A DNA stretch of 64,000 nt from VXNE01 sp965217825 (GCA_965217825.1 OZ244571.1:1364001-1428000), one strand, 5' to 3'; counted from the first letter of the stretch, positions 55,558-64,000 are shown. Notes: generated by a model from the letters alone, not told the origin. Program-made: numbers and translations.

Positions 55558-56618
55558 TGTTGGAAGTGCCGCAGCGCGAGCCCGCAGGCGAGCATGAACG
55601 CGGGCGCATCCTCCGCCAGTGCCGAGGCGTCTACGGCGTCCGGCAGGATCACGTCGGCGAAGGGATCCGCGACGGCGACGGGTGTTCCGAGCACGTGCGC
55701 GGCTTGATCGGCCAGTACCGGCATGGCCGCCACGCCGCCGGCCAGAAAGACCTGGTCTACGTGCTCCGAGGGATTCGCGGAATAGAAAAACTGCAGCGAG
55801 CGGGTCATCTGGTCCAGCACGGCATTGCGGAACTGCGACAGGATCGTCTCGTCCGCCACCTCGCCGCGTCTTTTTGCCAGTTCCGCTTCCGCCGCCGATA
55901 TGCCGTAGTGTCTCTGGATTTCCTCCGTCAGCAATCTGCCGCCGAACGCCTGCTCCCGCGCGTGCACCAGCTTGTCGCCGACGAGTACGGACAGCGTCGT
56001 CGAACTGGCCCCGATATCGAAGATGGCGGCGTCCGACCGGCCGCCGAATGCCGGTTGGGCAAGCTCGAATGCGCGCGCCATCGCGAGTGCCTCGACATCG
56101 AGAACCCGCGCCTTGAGCCCGCCGATCGCCGTGGCGGCTGCGAGCAGTTCCGCATCGTCCCGGCGGCATGCCGCCAACAGGACCTCGACCTGGGTCGGGT
56201 CGCGTTCGCAAAGGTTCTGCACTTCGAAGTCGATGGCGGCCCCATCGGACGGATAGGGGAGGTGGTCTTCGGCCTGCAAGGCGATCTCGATTTCCATTTC
56301 TTCGTCGGATAGCGATGCGTCCATCTCGATCACCTTCGTAAATGCCGCGGGTCCGCCGATGGCTACCGCCGCGTTTCTCGTCCCCGGGCGCGTTCGCCGC
56401 GCGAGGCGCTTAATCGCTTCACCAACGCTCTGCGCATCACTAATATGCGTCCCTGACGTATGTGTATGTTTTTCGAGGGCGGCGCGGGGTGGCACAGGTT
56501 CGATGCCGCACGATTCCAACCGCAAGCGGCCGTCACGCTTCGAGAGTTCTATGAGCTTCACCGAATTCGAACCGATGTCCAAACCAATGAGTGAGTCGGG
56601 CTTTTTTCGAAACACCAT
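55554..56618 (-). CDS. pilM: Type IV pilus assembly ATPase-like PilM
   Basis: 354 aa from the ATG near 56618. Actin/FtsA-like fold: the N-terminal phosphate-1 loop in LIGLDIGSNSVKLIELSK near residue 10, the second phosphate-binding IFDIGASSTTLSVLVGDKL near 180, and VFLAGGVAAMPVLADQAAHVLG near 280, with the C-terminal ADPFADVILPDAVD typical of PilM. The cytoplasmic protein binds the PilN N-terminus and links it to the assembly ATPase. The gene is first in pilMNOPQ and is divergent from mrcA with only about 36 nt between start codons, so the two promoters must overlap. Confidence 0.95.
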   Translation of the reverse strand: MVFRKKPDSLIGLDIGSNSVKLIELSKRDGRLRLESCGIEPVPPRAALEKHTHTSGTHISDAQSVGEAIKRLARRTRPGTRNAAVAIGGPAAFTKVIEMDASLSDEEMEIEIALQAEDHLPYPSDGAAIDFEVQNLCERDPTQVEVLLAACRRDDAELLAAATAIGGLKARVLDVEALAMARAFELAQPAFGGRSDAAIFDIGASSTTLSVLVGDKLVHAREQAFGGRLLTEEIQRHYGISAAEAELAKRRGEVADETILSQFRNAVLDQMTRSLQFFYSANPSEHVDQVFLAGGVAAMPVLADQAAHVLGTPVAVADPFADVILPDAVDASALAEDAPAFMLACGLALRHFQQ

Positions 56619-56654
56619 GGGACTTGCCGGGCGCGCGTCCCGCGGGGTGCCCGC

Positions 56655-59186
56655 GTGAACGTGCGATTGAACCGTTCCTGGATGACGATTATCTGGCTCG
56701 GATTTGGTGCTGTCTGTGGGGCATTGACGATTCTGGCTGGCGGATATCTCTACTTGAATCCGCAAGTCCCCGCCGCATCGACCTATCAGAATTATCGACA
56801 CGAGGCGCCGCTGCGGATTTATTCGGCGGACGGCGCGCTGTTGGGCGAGTTCGGCGAGCGCCGCCTGATTCCGGTCCGTCTGGAAGATGTGCCGATGGAC
56901 TTCCGCAATGCGCTCGTGAATACGGAGGACAAGCGCTTCTACGAGCACAGCGGCATCGATTACATCTCGCTCGCGAACGACACGATTCGGCTACTGCTCA
57001 ATCCCTCCGGGGCCCGCACCGGCGCATCGACCATCACCATGCAGCTTGCAAAGAACGTCTCTTTCTCGCTGGAGCAGACCTTCATCCGCAAGTTCAAGGA
57101 GATGCTGCTGGCGATCAAGATCGAGCAGGAGTTGACGAAGGACGAAATCCTCGAGCTCTATATCAATATCGCGCCGTTCGGCAAGCGTGCCTATGGCGCG
57201 CAGGCTGCCGCGTACACGTATTACGGCAAGCCGCTCGATGCGCTCAACGTAGCGCAGCTTGCCATGCTGGCGGGTATACCGAAGCGCCCGGAAGCCGGCA
57301 ATCCAATCAACGGCTCGGAGTGGGCGTTGCGCCGCCGCAACCTGGTGCTGCGGCGCATGTTCGAGCAGGGATCGATAGACCGTCCAGCATACGAAACGGC
57401 GCGCGATGCGCCGATCTCGGCGGCGGTGCATCAGCGCGAGATCGATCTGCCGGCGCCCTATGTCGCCGAATGGGCGCGCCAGGAACTCGAGGATCGGTAT
57501 GGCGCCGACATCTACCACCTCGGGTACGAAGTCTTCACCACTGTCGACAGCGCGCAGCAGACCAGCGCCATCCGGGCGCTGCGGCGCGGCTTGATCGACT
57601 ACGACCGGCGCCACGGTTATCGCGGGCCCGAGGATCGGGTGGAACCTGGTTTGGACGTCGAAGCGCTCGCTGCCTTTGAGGCCGCCAGAGCGTTCGGGGG
57701 GCCGGAATCCCAGGCCGAGCCAGGAACAGGCGAAGAGATTGCGATGGAAACCGCCGCGGACGCGAGTCCGGCAGCGCTGACAGACCCGCGCGCGCCTGCA
57801 TACCTCGCCGCTATGGAAGATGTTGCGCCGTCCGGCGACCTGGTGTCGGCGGTCGTGTCCCATGTCGGCGAGAAGACATTTGCCGCGCTCACCAAGGACG
57901 GCGACTCAGCGGTCGTCGAATGGGAGGGAATGCGGTGGGCGCGCCCTTACATCGATGAGGACATCGTGGGACGCTCTCCGAGGGCGGCAGCGGATATCGT
58001 TGCCGAGGGCGATCTCATTCGCGTACAGATGTTCGAAGGAGCGTGGCGTCTGGCGCAGATGCCCGAGATCGAGGGCGCCATCATCGCGTTGCGGCCAACC
58101 GACGGTGCCGTGATGGCGCTGTCGGGAGGTTTCGACTTCGCGCGCAGCCAGTACAACCACGCGCTGCAGGCGGCGCGGCAGCCCGGCTCGGGATTCAAGC
58201 CGTTCATCTACTCGGCGGCCCTCGCGAACGGCGTCACCCCGGCGAGCATCTTCGTGGACGCGCCGCTCGTGTTCGACGACGCGACGCTTGAGCAACCCTA
58301 TCGCCCGCGCAACGACAATAACGAGTTCAGCGGTCCGATGCCCTTGCGCCGAGCCCTGTATCGATCGATCAACCTCGTGTCCATCCGCGTGCTGCTTGAG
58401 GTCGGCGTCGGCGCCACGCTCGATCACATCAGTCAATTCGGGTTCGACACGCGCGACTTCCCGCGCAACGCCCAGCTTGCCATCGGCGGAGGCACCATGG
58501 CCGTGACGCCTATCAGCATGGCGCGGGCATACGCGATGGTCGCGAATGGCGGCTATGCGATAGAGCCGCATGTCGTCGACCACATGACGACACAGACCGG
58601 CGAAATCGTGTTCGAGCCGCGCTACGCCGAAGTCTGTATCGATTGCGAAGAGCGCGCTGAGGATGAGGCGGGCGCGGAGACGGACGACCCCGTGCCAGCG
58701 TTGCAGGCGGTCGATGGACGCAACACTTTCATCCTGCATTCGATGCTGAACGACGTGATCAAGCGCGGCACGGGACGCCGCGCGCTGGAACTTGACCGCG
58801 GCGACCTGGCGGGCAAGACCGGGACCACCAACGACGCCGCGGACACGTGGTTCAACGGGTTTACCGAAGATATCGCGACAACGGTCTGGGTCGGTTTCGA
58901 CGACTATCGCCCCGTGGGTCGGAACGAGTACGGCTCGACCACCCCGCTCTCGATATGGATCGATTTCATGCGCGATGCCCTCGCGGGGAGGCCGGAAAAG
59001 ACGCGCGCGCAACCCGAAGGCGTCATCACCATGAAGATCGACCCGGCAACGGGACGCGCCGCGCCGCCGGCGCAAAAGGGCGCGGTGTTCGAGTATTTCC
59101 TGGAAGAGTTCACACCCACCGAGGATGGGTCGGGACGCTTCATACGTTCGCCGTCGGAGGAGGTGACGCCGGAAGACATATTCTGA
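56655..59186 (+). CDS. mrcA: Penicillin-binding protein 1A (bifunctional)
   Basis: 843 aa from GTG 56655. One N-terminal membrane anchor (WMTIIWLGFGAVCGALTILAGGYL). The glycosyltransferase domain (GT51) has EDKRFYEHSGIDYISL near residue 91 and GASTITMQLAKNVSFSLEQT near 121, plus ELYINIAPFGKRAYGAQAAA. The transpeptidase has SxxK in QPGSGFKPFIYSAAL near 515, SIN near 575 and KTGTTNDAADTWF near 720. It polymerises and cross-links peptidoglycan in the periplasm. Between the two domains is an OB-fold insertion with an acidic, low-complexity stretch around 345-385. It is divergent from pilM, as in Pseudomonas-type loci. Confidence 0.95.
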   Translation: MNVRLNRSWMTIIWLGFGAVCGALTILAGGYLYLNPQVPAASTYQNYRHEAPLRIYSADGALLGEFGERRLIPVRLEDVPMDFRNALVNTEDKRFYEHSGIDYISLANDTIRLLLNPSGARTGASTITMQLAKNVSFSLEQTFIRKFKEMLLAIKIEQELTKDEILELYINIAPFGKRAYGAQAAAYTYYGKPLDALNVAQLAMLAGIPKRPEAGNPINGSEWALRRRNLVLRRMFEQGSIDRPAYETARDAPISAAVHQREIDLPAPYVAEWARQELEDRYGADIYHLGYEVFTTVDSAQQTSAIRALRRGLIDYDRRHGYRGPEDRVEPGLDVEALAAFEAARAFGGPESQAEPGTGEEIAMETAADASPAALTDPRAPAYLAAMEDVAPSGDLVSAVVSHVGEKTFAALTKDGDSAVVEWEGMRWARPYIDEDIVGRSPRAAADIVAEGDLIRVQMFEGAWRLAQMPEIEGAIIALRPTDGAVMALSGGFDFARSQYNHALQAARQPGSGFKPFIYSAALANGVTPASIFVDAPLVFDDATLEQPYRPRNDNNEFSGPMPLRRALYRSINLVSIRVLLEVGVGATLDHISQFGFDTRDFPRNAQLAIGGGTMAVTPISMARAYAMVANGGYAIEPHVVDHMTTQTGEIVFEPRYAEVCIDCEERAEDEAGAETDDPVPALQAVDGRNTFILHSMLNDVIKRGTGRRALELDRGDLAGKTGTTNDAADTWFNGFTEDIATTVWVGFDDYRPVGRNEYGSTTPLSIWIDFMRDALAGRPEKTRAQPEGVITMKIDPATGRAAPPAQKGAVFEYFLEEFTPTEDGSGRFIRSPSEEVTPEDIF

Positions 59187-59237
59187 GGAGTCTGTCGAAC
59201 GCTACTCGCGTCCGGCTACGCAATGTGGGGCAGACCG

Positions 59238-60623
59238 CTACTCGACGACCTTGATGTAGTTCCCCGCGCGGGGCTCGCCGTTCGGATATCCGGCGTTCAG
59301 CAACCGCAGTTGCTCCTCGGCGTGGTCTTCAATCGCCGATCCTCGCGCGAGATCTGCGTAGGTCTGATCCGGTTCGGCGATTTTCACTCGGATCCGGAGC
59401 TTGTTGGCCACCTTGGCGTCCTCGGCCGTCATGTTGCGCAGGGCGTGCATCGTCGCGACAAAGTCCTCCCTGAATGCGTCCGGATCGCCGTTTGGACCCG
59501 CTTCACCGCTGAACAGGTAGGCGTTACGGTCCCGATACAGCAGCCCGATCAGCTTCAGCTTGGCATCGGTGCCTTCCTTTTGGACTTCGCCGATATACGC
59601 TTGGAAACCGTTGATCTCGACGGATTCGCCACTCTCGATGTCGTCTCGCTTCAGGCTTTCGGTGAGGAACTCCAGCGGCGAGAGCCGGCTATCTGCGTTG
59701 TGATGGCCAATGGTGATAAACGCTTCCCCGTTGCCGCCGGGCGCGGTACCGCTGACGTCGCTTTTTGACTTGGCCACCGACCATTCGTCCGGAAACTTCA
59801 CCACGATACGCAAGCTGCCGTGGTAGAACGTTGTGTCCCGGACGACGCCGCTCATCGTTTCATCGCCGTAGACGATGCCGTCGACCATCTCCCAGAAATC
59901 GCCCAGCGGCATGGCGGTCTCGGCGGGGAGCGACTGCTGCGCATAAGCCACGACGTCGTGCAGGCGCTTGTCGCTCTTTGGATGCGATCGGAAAACACCA
60001 TGGTAGGTAACGGGTTGTCTTTCGACCTGCTTGGCGAAGATCTCCTGGTCTTTCAACACTTGTACGGCATTGATGATCGCGCGCGGGTTGTACCCAGCCC
60101 GGGCCATATATTCGCCACCCAGACGGTCCGCTTCCAGCTCGGCTTCGCGCCCGAACCCGGAAATGTGTTGGCTCGTTACGGCGTCGGCCACGCCCATCAG
60201 GTCACCGACGCCGGTGGTGAGCCAGGCGATGAGGCCGACCGACTTGCCCACCAGGCTCTTGGTTCGCTGCCGACGCGAGTGGCGCGCGACGACGTGGGCT
60301 ATCTCGTGCCCGATCACGGCGGCGAGTTCGTCCTCGCTCGACAGGTAAGCGAGCAGTCCGCGATCGATGAATATATAAGCGTCGGGGAGCGCCATGGCGT
60401 TGACGCGCGGCGTGTCGATCACATAGATGTGATACTTCTTGTCCGCGTCGGGCGAGTGTGCCAGCAGGCGTTGACCGAGTTTCTGCACGTACGCCTGCCA
60501 GGACTCATCGCCGTAGATGAGCCCTTTGTCGAGGAACTCCTCATACAGTTCCTGACCGGGTCCTGGCCTCGCTGCGGAGAGCGTGGAGGCGGTGAGCAGG
60601 ACGAGTATGATCAGTTTACGCAT
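59238..60623 (-). CDS. Secreted M48 metalloprotease (BepA/YfgC-like)
   Basis: 461 aa from ATG 60623. Signal peptide KLIILVLLTASTLSA. The zinc motif is VIGHEIAHVVARHSRRQ near residue 108 (HExxH), with a third Glu in EAELEADRLGGEYMARAGY near 158. The second half has a lid region and a beta-rich C-terminal domain of about 170 residues not seen in the shorter M48 lipoprotein at 27977. This layout resembles periplasmic BepA-type proteases that help assemble LPS transport and outer-membrane proteins. It occupies the place where malic enzyme sits between rpmE and ponA in Pseudomonas. Confidence 0.87.
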   Translation of the reverse strand: MRKLIILVLLTASTLSAARPGPGQELYEEFLDKGLIYGDESWQAYVQKLGQRLLAHSPDADKKYHIYVIDTPRVNAMALPDAYIFIDRGLLAYLSSEDELAAVIGHEIAHVVARHSRRQRTKSLVGKSVGLIAWLTTGVGDLMGVADAVTSQHISGFGREAELEADRLGGEYMARAGYNPRAIINAVQVLKDQEIFAKQVERQPVTYHGVFRSHPKSDKRLHDVVAYAQQSLPAETAMPLGDFWEMVDGIVYGDETMSGVVRDTTFYHGSLRIVVKFPDEWSVAKSKSDVSGTAPGGNGEAFITIGHHNADSRLSPLEFLTESLKRDDIESGESVEINGFQAYIGEVQKEGTDAKLKLIGLLYRDRNAYLFSGEAGPNGDPDAFREDFVATMHALRNMTAEDAKVANKLRIRVKIAEPDQTYADLARGSAIEDHAEEQLRLLNAGYPNGEPRAGNYIKVVE

Positions 60624-60759
60624 GTCGAATCCGCGTGCGGCAACCCATGATCTTACTACTTGGACGATTCTACGCGCACCAAGTTGCACGAGCCTGAATA
60701 TTACATAAAGGACACGAAGAGTTGACGCGCAGCAAGGGCGAGCGCCTCGACAGGGGAAG

Positions 60760-60972
60760 TCAGATCGCGGAACGATTCCCGAAGCGTTTGCGGAAACGTT
60801 CCACCCGCCCGCCGGCATCGACGATCTTCTGCTTGCCCGTATAGAACGGGTGACATTGGGCGCAGACGTCGATGTGAATGTCTTCGCGCAGGGTGGAACG
60901 GGTCTTGATCACGTTCCCGCAGCTACAGGTCGCGGTGATTTCGGAGTAGTCGGGATGAATACCTGCTTTCAC
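60760..60972 (-). CDS. rpmE: 50S ribosomal protein L31, zinc-binding type
   Basis: 70 aa. A type A L31 with all four zinc ligands: CSCGNV near residue 16 and CAQCHPFYTGKQKIVDAGGRVERF near 37-40. It is part of the large ribosomal subunit. Zinc-containing L31 is often replaced by a cysteine-free version under zinc shortage, but the Zur-regulated paralogue is not in the window. The position next to mrcA and pil genes follows the ancestral order. Its start lies upstream of the M48 protease gene on the same strand. Confidence 0.95.
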   Translation of the reverse strand: MKAGIHPDYSEITATCSCGNVIKTRSTLREDIHIDVCAQCHPFYTGKQKIVDAGGRVERFRKRFGNRSAI

Positions 60973-61066
60973 GCTGACATTTCACCAATGGGGTCGGGGG
61001 AGCGGAGTGTAGGCGGCGACATCAGTGTTGACAAGCCGCAATTCTCGAAACGGCCTTCTGCGTCTC

Positions 61067-61764
61067 TCAAGTCAACACGTCGCGGCGTTGTCGTACGGAA
61101 GCCTCGCTCGCGTCCAGCAGGGTTCCCGACAGGGTTCCCGGCAGGGTTGGATCCTCGCTCACCCGAACGAGCGTCTTGCCGAAGTTGCGGCCGGCGAGCA
61201 TGGCGCTGAACGCCGCGGGCGCCTGTTCGAGGCCCTCCCAGATATCCTCCCGGTACTTGACCTTGCCGTCCCGGATCCAGTCCGCCATCTCGCGCAGGAA
61301 GCGCTCCTGGTATTCGTCGACGTAGTTTCGGACGAGCAGTCGATGCACCGCGACGTTTTGCCGGGAGAAGACGCAGGATGCCGACGGCGGTGGAGATCGG
61401 CGCCACGCCGGGATCGAGTCTCCGGGGAAACATGTAGCCGAACATGCCGACGCCTTCCCCGGTCAGTCCGTAGCATTGCCGGTTGCAGGATGCCATTGGT
61501 GTTGAACAGGTAGTCGCCGGGCTCATAACCGCCAGTGCGGCTCTCGACAACCCGCGAAACCGTGCGCCCATGGCAAATGTCGCCCACGGCTTCAACGGCG
61601 CCGCGGCGGCGGCCCCACTGGTAGGGGTCCATCGAAAGGTAGATCGTGCGGGTCAGCGCTTGGCCGTCAGCCGGTTGCGGCACGGGTTCCTCGGCATGCA
61701 CGAAGTCGCCCTCGCTCGGCCAGCCCTTCGGAGGCCGGCGGGCGAGACGCCAGACCTGGTTCAC
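61067..61764 (-). pseudogene. Decayed NADP-dependent MDR-family oxidoreductase
   Basis: The remnant reads in three frames. The first 90 codons from ATG 61764 (VWRLARRPPKGWPSEGDF, YLSMDPYQWGRR, YEPGDYLFNTNG) match the N-terminus of curcumin/2-alkenal reductase-type MDR enzymes. After a frameshift near 61490 a middle piece follows (GEGVGMFGYMFPRRLDP, ISTAVGILR). The NADPH-binding Rossmann part of about 160 residues is missing. A third frame then gives a clean C-terminus (NVAVHRLLVRNYVDEYQERF, YREDIWEGLEQAPAAFSAML). Family length is about 335. An aldolase gene ends 10 nt upstream, so the pair once looked co-transcribed. Confidence 0.75.
61118..61149 (+). repeat. 12-bp microrepeat in the pseudogene tail
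   Basis: CAGGGTTCCCGA, CAGGGTTCCCGG and CAGGGTTGG occur in a row, about 2.7 copies of a 12-bp unit. It lies inside the C-terminal remnant of the MDR oxidoreductase and encodes GT-rich tail residues there. Confidence 0.75.
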
Positions 61765-61774
61765 GCGCGAGGCG

Positions 61775-62521
61775 TCACTTGATACCTGACAGGCCGTTAC
61801 GGATACCTTCCGTCGCCCAGCCCGCCCAGGGTATGGTGAAGAAACGGAAGCCCTTGTCCATCAACACGGCGGGCGGGATGGGCGGCGGAGCGAAATACAT
61901 GCCCGCCGTGACCCCCGCGTCCCCGCATGCCGACCCTATCCTGTCCAACGCGGCGTGATACTTGGGATTGGTGTAATCCAGCGGAACATTGATGTTGATC
62001 GAGAGATCGGAAGGCCCTACCAGCAGGATATCGATCCCGGGAACGCTCAGGATTTCCTCGATGCCGTCGAGCGCCTCCTGTGTTTCGATCATCGGGATGA
62101 TGAGCAACTGCGCGTTCACCGCATCCAGGTAATCGCGATAGCTCTCGAACTCGCCCCACTCGCCCCTGACGCCGGCGGAACTCCGCACCCCTTCGAAGGG
62201 GTACTTGCACCACTTCACCATGTCGGCGGCTTCTTCCGGGGTGTTCACCATGGGAACGACGATGCCTTTCGCCCCGATGTCCAGCGCGTAGCAGATCTGA
62301 TCGGGCCGGAGGTCACCGACCCTGACGATGGGGACCGCCGGCGCGCCCCTCGTGGCGGCAACCGCCCCCGCCAATCCCTTGATGTCGTCCGTCGAGTGCT
62401 GCGTATCGAAGAGAATGTAGTCGAAGCCGGAGTTCGCGAGGAACGCAACCTCGCCGTTGGCGCGTGTGGTGGTACCGACTGCCGTTTGTCCGGCCTTGAG
62501 CATGTCCTTGACGCGATTCAT
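61775..62521 (-). CDS. HpcH/HpaI aldolase/citrate lyase family protein
   Basis: 248 aa from ATG 62521, chosen because a longer frame to 62584 adds non-conserved residues. The class II aldolase barrel shows NSGFDYILFDTQHSTDD near residue 31 (metal-proximal Asp/His), IVRVGDLRPDQICYALDIGAKGIVVPMVNT near 66 (Arg of substrate binding), IPMIETQEALDGIEEILSVPGIDILLVGPSDLS near 140 (the metal-binding Glu and the family GPxDL). It is likely a 2-keto-3-deoxyacid or 4-hydroxy-2-oxoheptanedioate-type aldolase. Substrate uncertain. It is cytoplasmic. The MDR pseudogene lies 10 nt downstream. Confidence 0.9.
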   Translation of the reverse strand: MNRVKDMLKAGQTAVGTTTRANGEVAFLANSGFDYILFDTQHSTDDIKGLAGAVAATRGAPAVPIVRVGDLRPDQICYALDIGAKGIVVPMVNTPEEAADMVKWCKYPFEGVRSSAGVRGEWGEFESYRDYLDAVNAQLLIIPMIETQEALDGIEEILSVPGIDILLVGPSDLSININVPLDYTNPKYHAALDRIGSACGDAGVTAGMYFAPPPIPPAVLMDKGFRFFTIPWAGWATEGIRNGLSGIK

Positions 62522-62663
62522 GTGTAGTAAGACCTTGGCACGAGAGAAGCGCCAAACATAAGTGGTGTCGCCGCAAAGTGCCACCTTCCGAACGACCGGC
62601 TACATGACGACCACAGTGGTCAGGCGTTCGCCAACAAAATCCTGGGGGTCGAGCTGCTTTCCA

Positions 62664-62700
62664 TGGTAACAGATATAATAGACGCTGCTATTACCTCAAA
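62664..62700 (+). promoter_or_regulatory. hipBA promoter and operator
   Basis: TATAAT at 62674-62679 is a perfect -10 box. It overlaps the inverted repeat TAATAG-N6-CTATTA (62676-62681 and 62688-62693), which looks like a HipB operator. TAACAGATAT occurs at 62667-62676 and again at 62708-62717 across the start codon, a possible second binding site. The -35 region is poor, as expected for a repressed promoter. Confidence 0.55.
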
Positions 62701-62715
62701 TACCACTTAACAGAT

Positions 62716-63018
62716 ATGGACATATACGCAGTTATGCCACCTGCGGACGCAGCGGCAGATCTTGCAAAGCGGTTGAAGACGCGGCGTCTGTCACGCAATC
62801 TGACCCAGGAGGGACTCGCCAGGCGCTCCGGCGTAGCCTTGGGTACTCTAAAGAAGTTCGAACGCACGGGAACGATCTCCCTTGTCTCGTTCATCCGGCT
62901 GGTCGTTGCGCTCGGGGAAGAGGCGGCACTTGAAAAGCTACTCGCCGACGAGGAGTTTGAAACGCTCGACCAGGTGCTGGCCGCGCCGAAGACGCGCAAA
63001 CGGGGGCGGTTCACGTGA
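62716..63018 (+). CDS. hipB: HipB-type antitoxin (XRE family)
   Basis: 100 aa from ATG 62716; no clear ribosome-binding site, and ATG 62734 is an alternative. An HTH_XRE domain spans residues 16-65 (LAKRLKTRRLSRNLTQEGLARRSGVALGTLKKFE), with a short helical tail (EEAALEKLLADEEFETLDQVL). It would repress the operon and neutralise HipA by forming a DNA-bound complex. The hipA start is 3-4 nt overlapping (GTG 63015) or 3 nt after (ATG 63021) its stop. It is the first gene of the last operon in the window. Confidence 0.85.
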   Translation: MDIYAVMPPADAAADLAKRLKTRRLSRNLTQEGLARRSGVALGTLKKFERTGTISLVSFIRLVVALGEEAALEKLLADEEFETLDQVLAAPKTRKRGRFT

Positions 63019-63020
63019 GG

Positions 63021-64000
63021 ATGGCGCCCGGGTCGCCCCTGGTCGTCCTGCTCCGGTGGGACGACGGCGACGTTCAGACGGTCGGTCGGCTCGGATACCG
63101 TGACCGCGTCGTCTACCTGGAGTACGACGAGGCATTCCTGACAGCGGGGCTTGAGTTATCGCCCATTCGTGACAGCGCGACGCGCGGGCTCATCCGTCCG
63201 TATGACACCTCGGTCTTCGGCGGGTTGCATGGGGTGTTTCACGACAGCCTGCCCGACGGCTGGGGTCGACTGCTTGTCGACCGGCGCGCCCGCGAACTCG
63301 ACATCGAACCGGCGACGTTGACGCCCCTCGACCGACTCGCCTGCGTCGGCGATCAGGGTATCGGCGCGTTGTGTTATGCGCCCGCTGCGGATGTTTGGGC
63401 TGCGACCGACACGGCCCTGGACCTGGACAGGCTGGCCGCCGACGCGCGCAGGGTCCTGGCGGGGCATGTCTCTGACGTGATTTCCGAACTCGGACGCCTC
63501 GGTGGCTCTCCCGGTGGCGCGCGTCCGAAGGCCTTGGTGGCCGTAAACGAGCAGGGAGACGCCGTTCACGGCGGGGAAGCGTTGGCAAGCGGGTTCGACC
63601 ATTACCTGGTGAAGTTTCGGGGCGCGGACGACCCGGAGGATTCGGCCCAAATCGAGCAAGCCTACGCGGTGATGGCGCGAGCGGCTGGCGTGCGAATGCC
63701 GAAGACGCGCCTGATTCCCGGTACCGGGGGACGATACTACTTCGCTTCTCGCCGCTTCGACCGCGACGGCGCCAGGCGCCTTCATGCGCACTCCGCCAGC
63801 GGCCTGCTATACGCCGATTTCCGCCTGCCGTCTTTGGACTACCGGGATCTGATTGCGCTAACCCGAGCGGTCACCCGCGACTGGCGGGAGGGTCGAGCGA
63901 TGTACGCGCTCGCGACGTTCAACGTCCTTTCCCACAATCGGGACGACCATGCCCGCCAGTTCACCTTCCTGATGTCGCGAGACGGACGTTGGCGTCTCGC
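63021..64000 (+). CDS. hipA: HipA-family kinase toxin (cut at the window end)
   Basis: 326 codons from ATG 63021 (GTG 63015 also possible), still open at the window end, so the C-terminus is missing. The HipA N-terminal subdomain-1 is present (VVYLEYDEAFLTAGLELSP), then HDSLPDGWGRLLVDR near residue 80, RLGGSPGGARPKALVA near 160 with the HipA-like GGxRPKxL motif, FDHYLVKF near 195, and the catalytic HNRDDHARQF near 313, a variant of the NxDDH core. HipA phosphorylates glutamyl-tRNA synthetase and causes persistence. Subfamily (HipA versus HipT-like) cannot be assigned. Confidence 0.88.
   Translation, partial: MAPGSPLVVLLRWDDGDVQTVGRLGYRDRVVYLEYDEAFLTAGLELSPIRDSATRGLIRPYDTSVFGGLHGVFHDSLPDGWGRLLVDRRARELDIEPATLTPLDRLACVGDQGIGALCYAPAADVWAATDTALDLDRLAADARRVLAGHVSDVISELGRLGGSPGGARPKALVAVNEQGDAVHGGEALASGFDHYLVKFRGADDPEDSAQIEQAYAVMARAAGVRMPKTRLIPGTGGRYYFASRRFDRDGARRLHAHSASGLLYADFRLPSLDYRDLIALTRAVTRDWREGRAMYALATFNVLSHNRDDHARQFTFLMSRDGRWRL

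Overview
The window reads as a chromosomal segment of an uncultivated, high-GC, Gram-negative bacterium, most likely a marine or host-associated gammaproteobacterium. The main evidence is the block at 41-61 kb. There gltB-gltD, aroB, aroK, pilQ-P-O-N-M, a divergent mrcA (PBP1A) and rpmE keep the order typical of gammaproteobacteria (rpmE / ponA / pilMNOPQ / aroKB / gltBD). A TonB-dependent receptor, lipoproteins and an outer-membrane secretin confirm a double membrane. Almost every gene is compact and GC-rich. No rRNA, tRNA or CRISPR array was recognised.

Layout. 0.1-3.4 kb: a Schlafen/AlbA_2-type regulator bracketed by copies of an 11-bp-spaced direct repeat, an LDH2-family oxidoreductase, and a truncated membrane-permease remnant. 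3.8-10.1 kb: an operon for a soluble, NAD-dependent molybdenum formate dehydrogenase (fdsG-fdsB-fdsA-fdhD-mobA) with 4-nt start/stop overlaps and a 45-bp hairpin tandem repeat inside the end of fdsG. 10.1-15.9 kb: an AAA+ ATPase remnant, then a crotonase, an IF-2B-like protein, a Gfo/Idh/MocA oxidoreductase, an alpha/beta hydrolase and an amidase. 16.0-19.4 kb: a minus-strand operon of a periplasmic binding protein, a HAMP-like sensor with no output domain and an OFA-type MFS transporter. 19.6-31 kb: catabolic and secretory genes, including LLM flavin monooxygenases, a PQQ-sugar-dehydrogenase-like protein, a single-chain acyl-CoA carboxylase, paired thioredoxin-fold isomerases, an M48 lipoprotein and a phosphotriesterase-family hydrolase.

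31-41 kb: a class III aminotransferase, a probable stress regulon (EF-hand protein, ECF sigma factor, membrane anti-sigma-like protein, periplasmic metal-sensor-like protein), ogt, a tandem TlpA-like pair in which one copy has lost its catalytic cysteines, an MBL hydrolase, malate dehydrogenase, a TonB receptor and a Nudix hydrolase. 41-61 kb: glutamate synthase, an EF-G-like GTPase, shikimate-pathway genes, type IV pilus assembly genes, PBP1A, a second M48 protease and L31. A 168-bp MITE-like hairpin and a Uma2 nuclease gene lie between pilQ and aroK. 61-64 kb: a decayed MDR oxidoreductase, an HpcH/HpaI aldolase and the start of a hipBA toxin-antitoxin operon cut by the window end.

How the parts fit. 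The formate dehydrogenase, the OFA transporter, malate dehydrogenase, the acyl-CoA carboxylase, the crotonase, the LLM enzymes, the amidase and the aldolase suggest a heterotroph that oxidises small organic acids and acyl or aromatic compounds, with glutamate synthase for nitrogen assimilation. The regions most worth a second look are the sensor/transporter operon, the EF-hand/ECF cluster, the MITE at the pilQ stop codon, the repeat inside fdsG and the catalytically dead TlpA paralogue.
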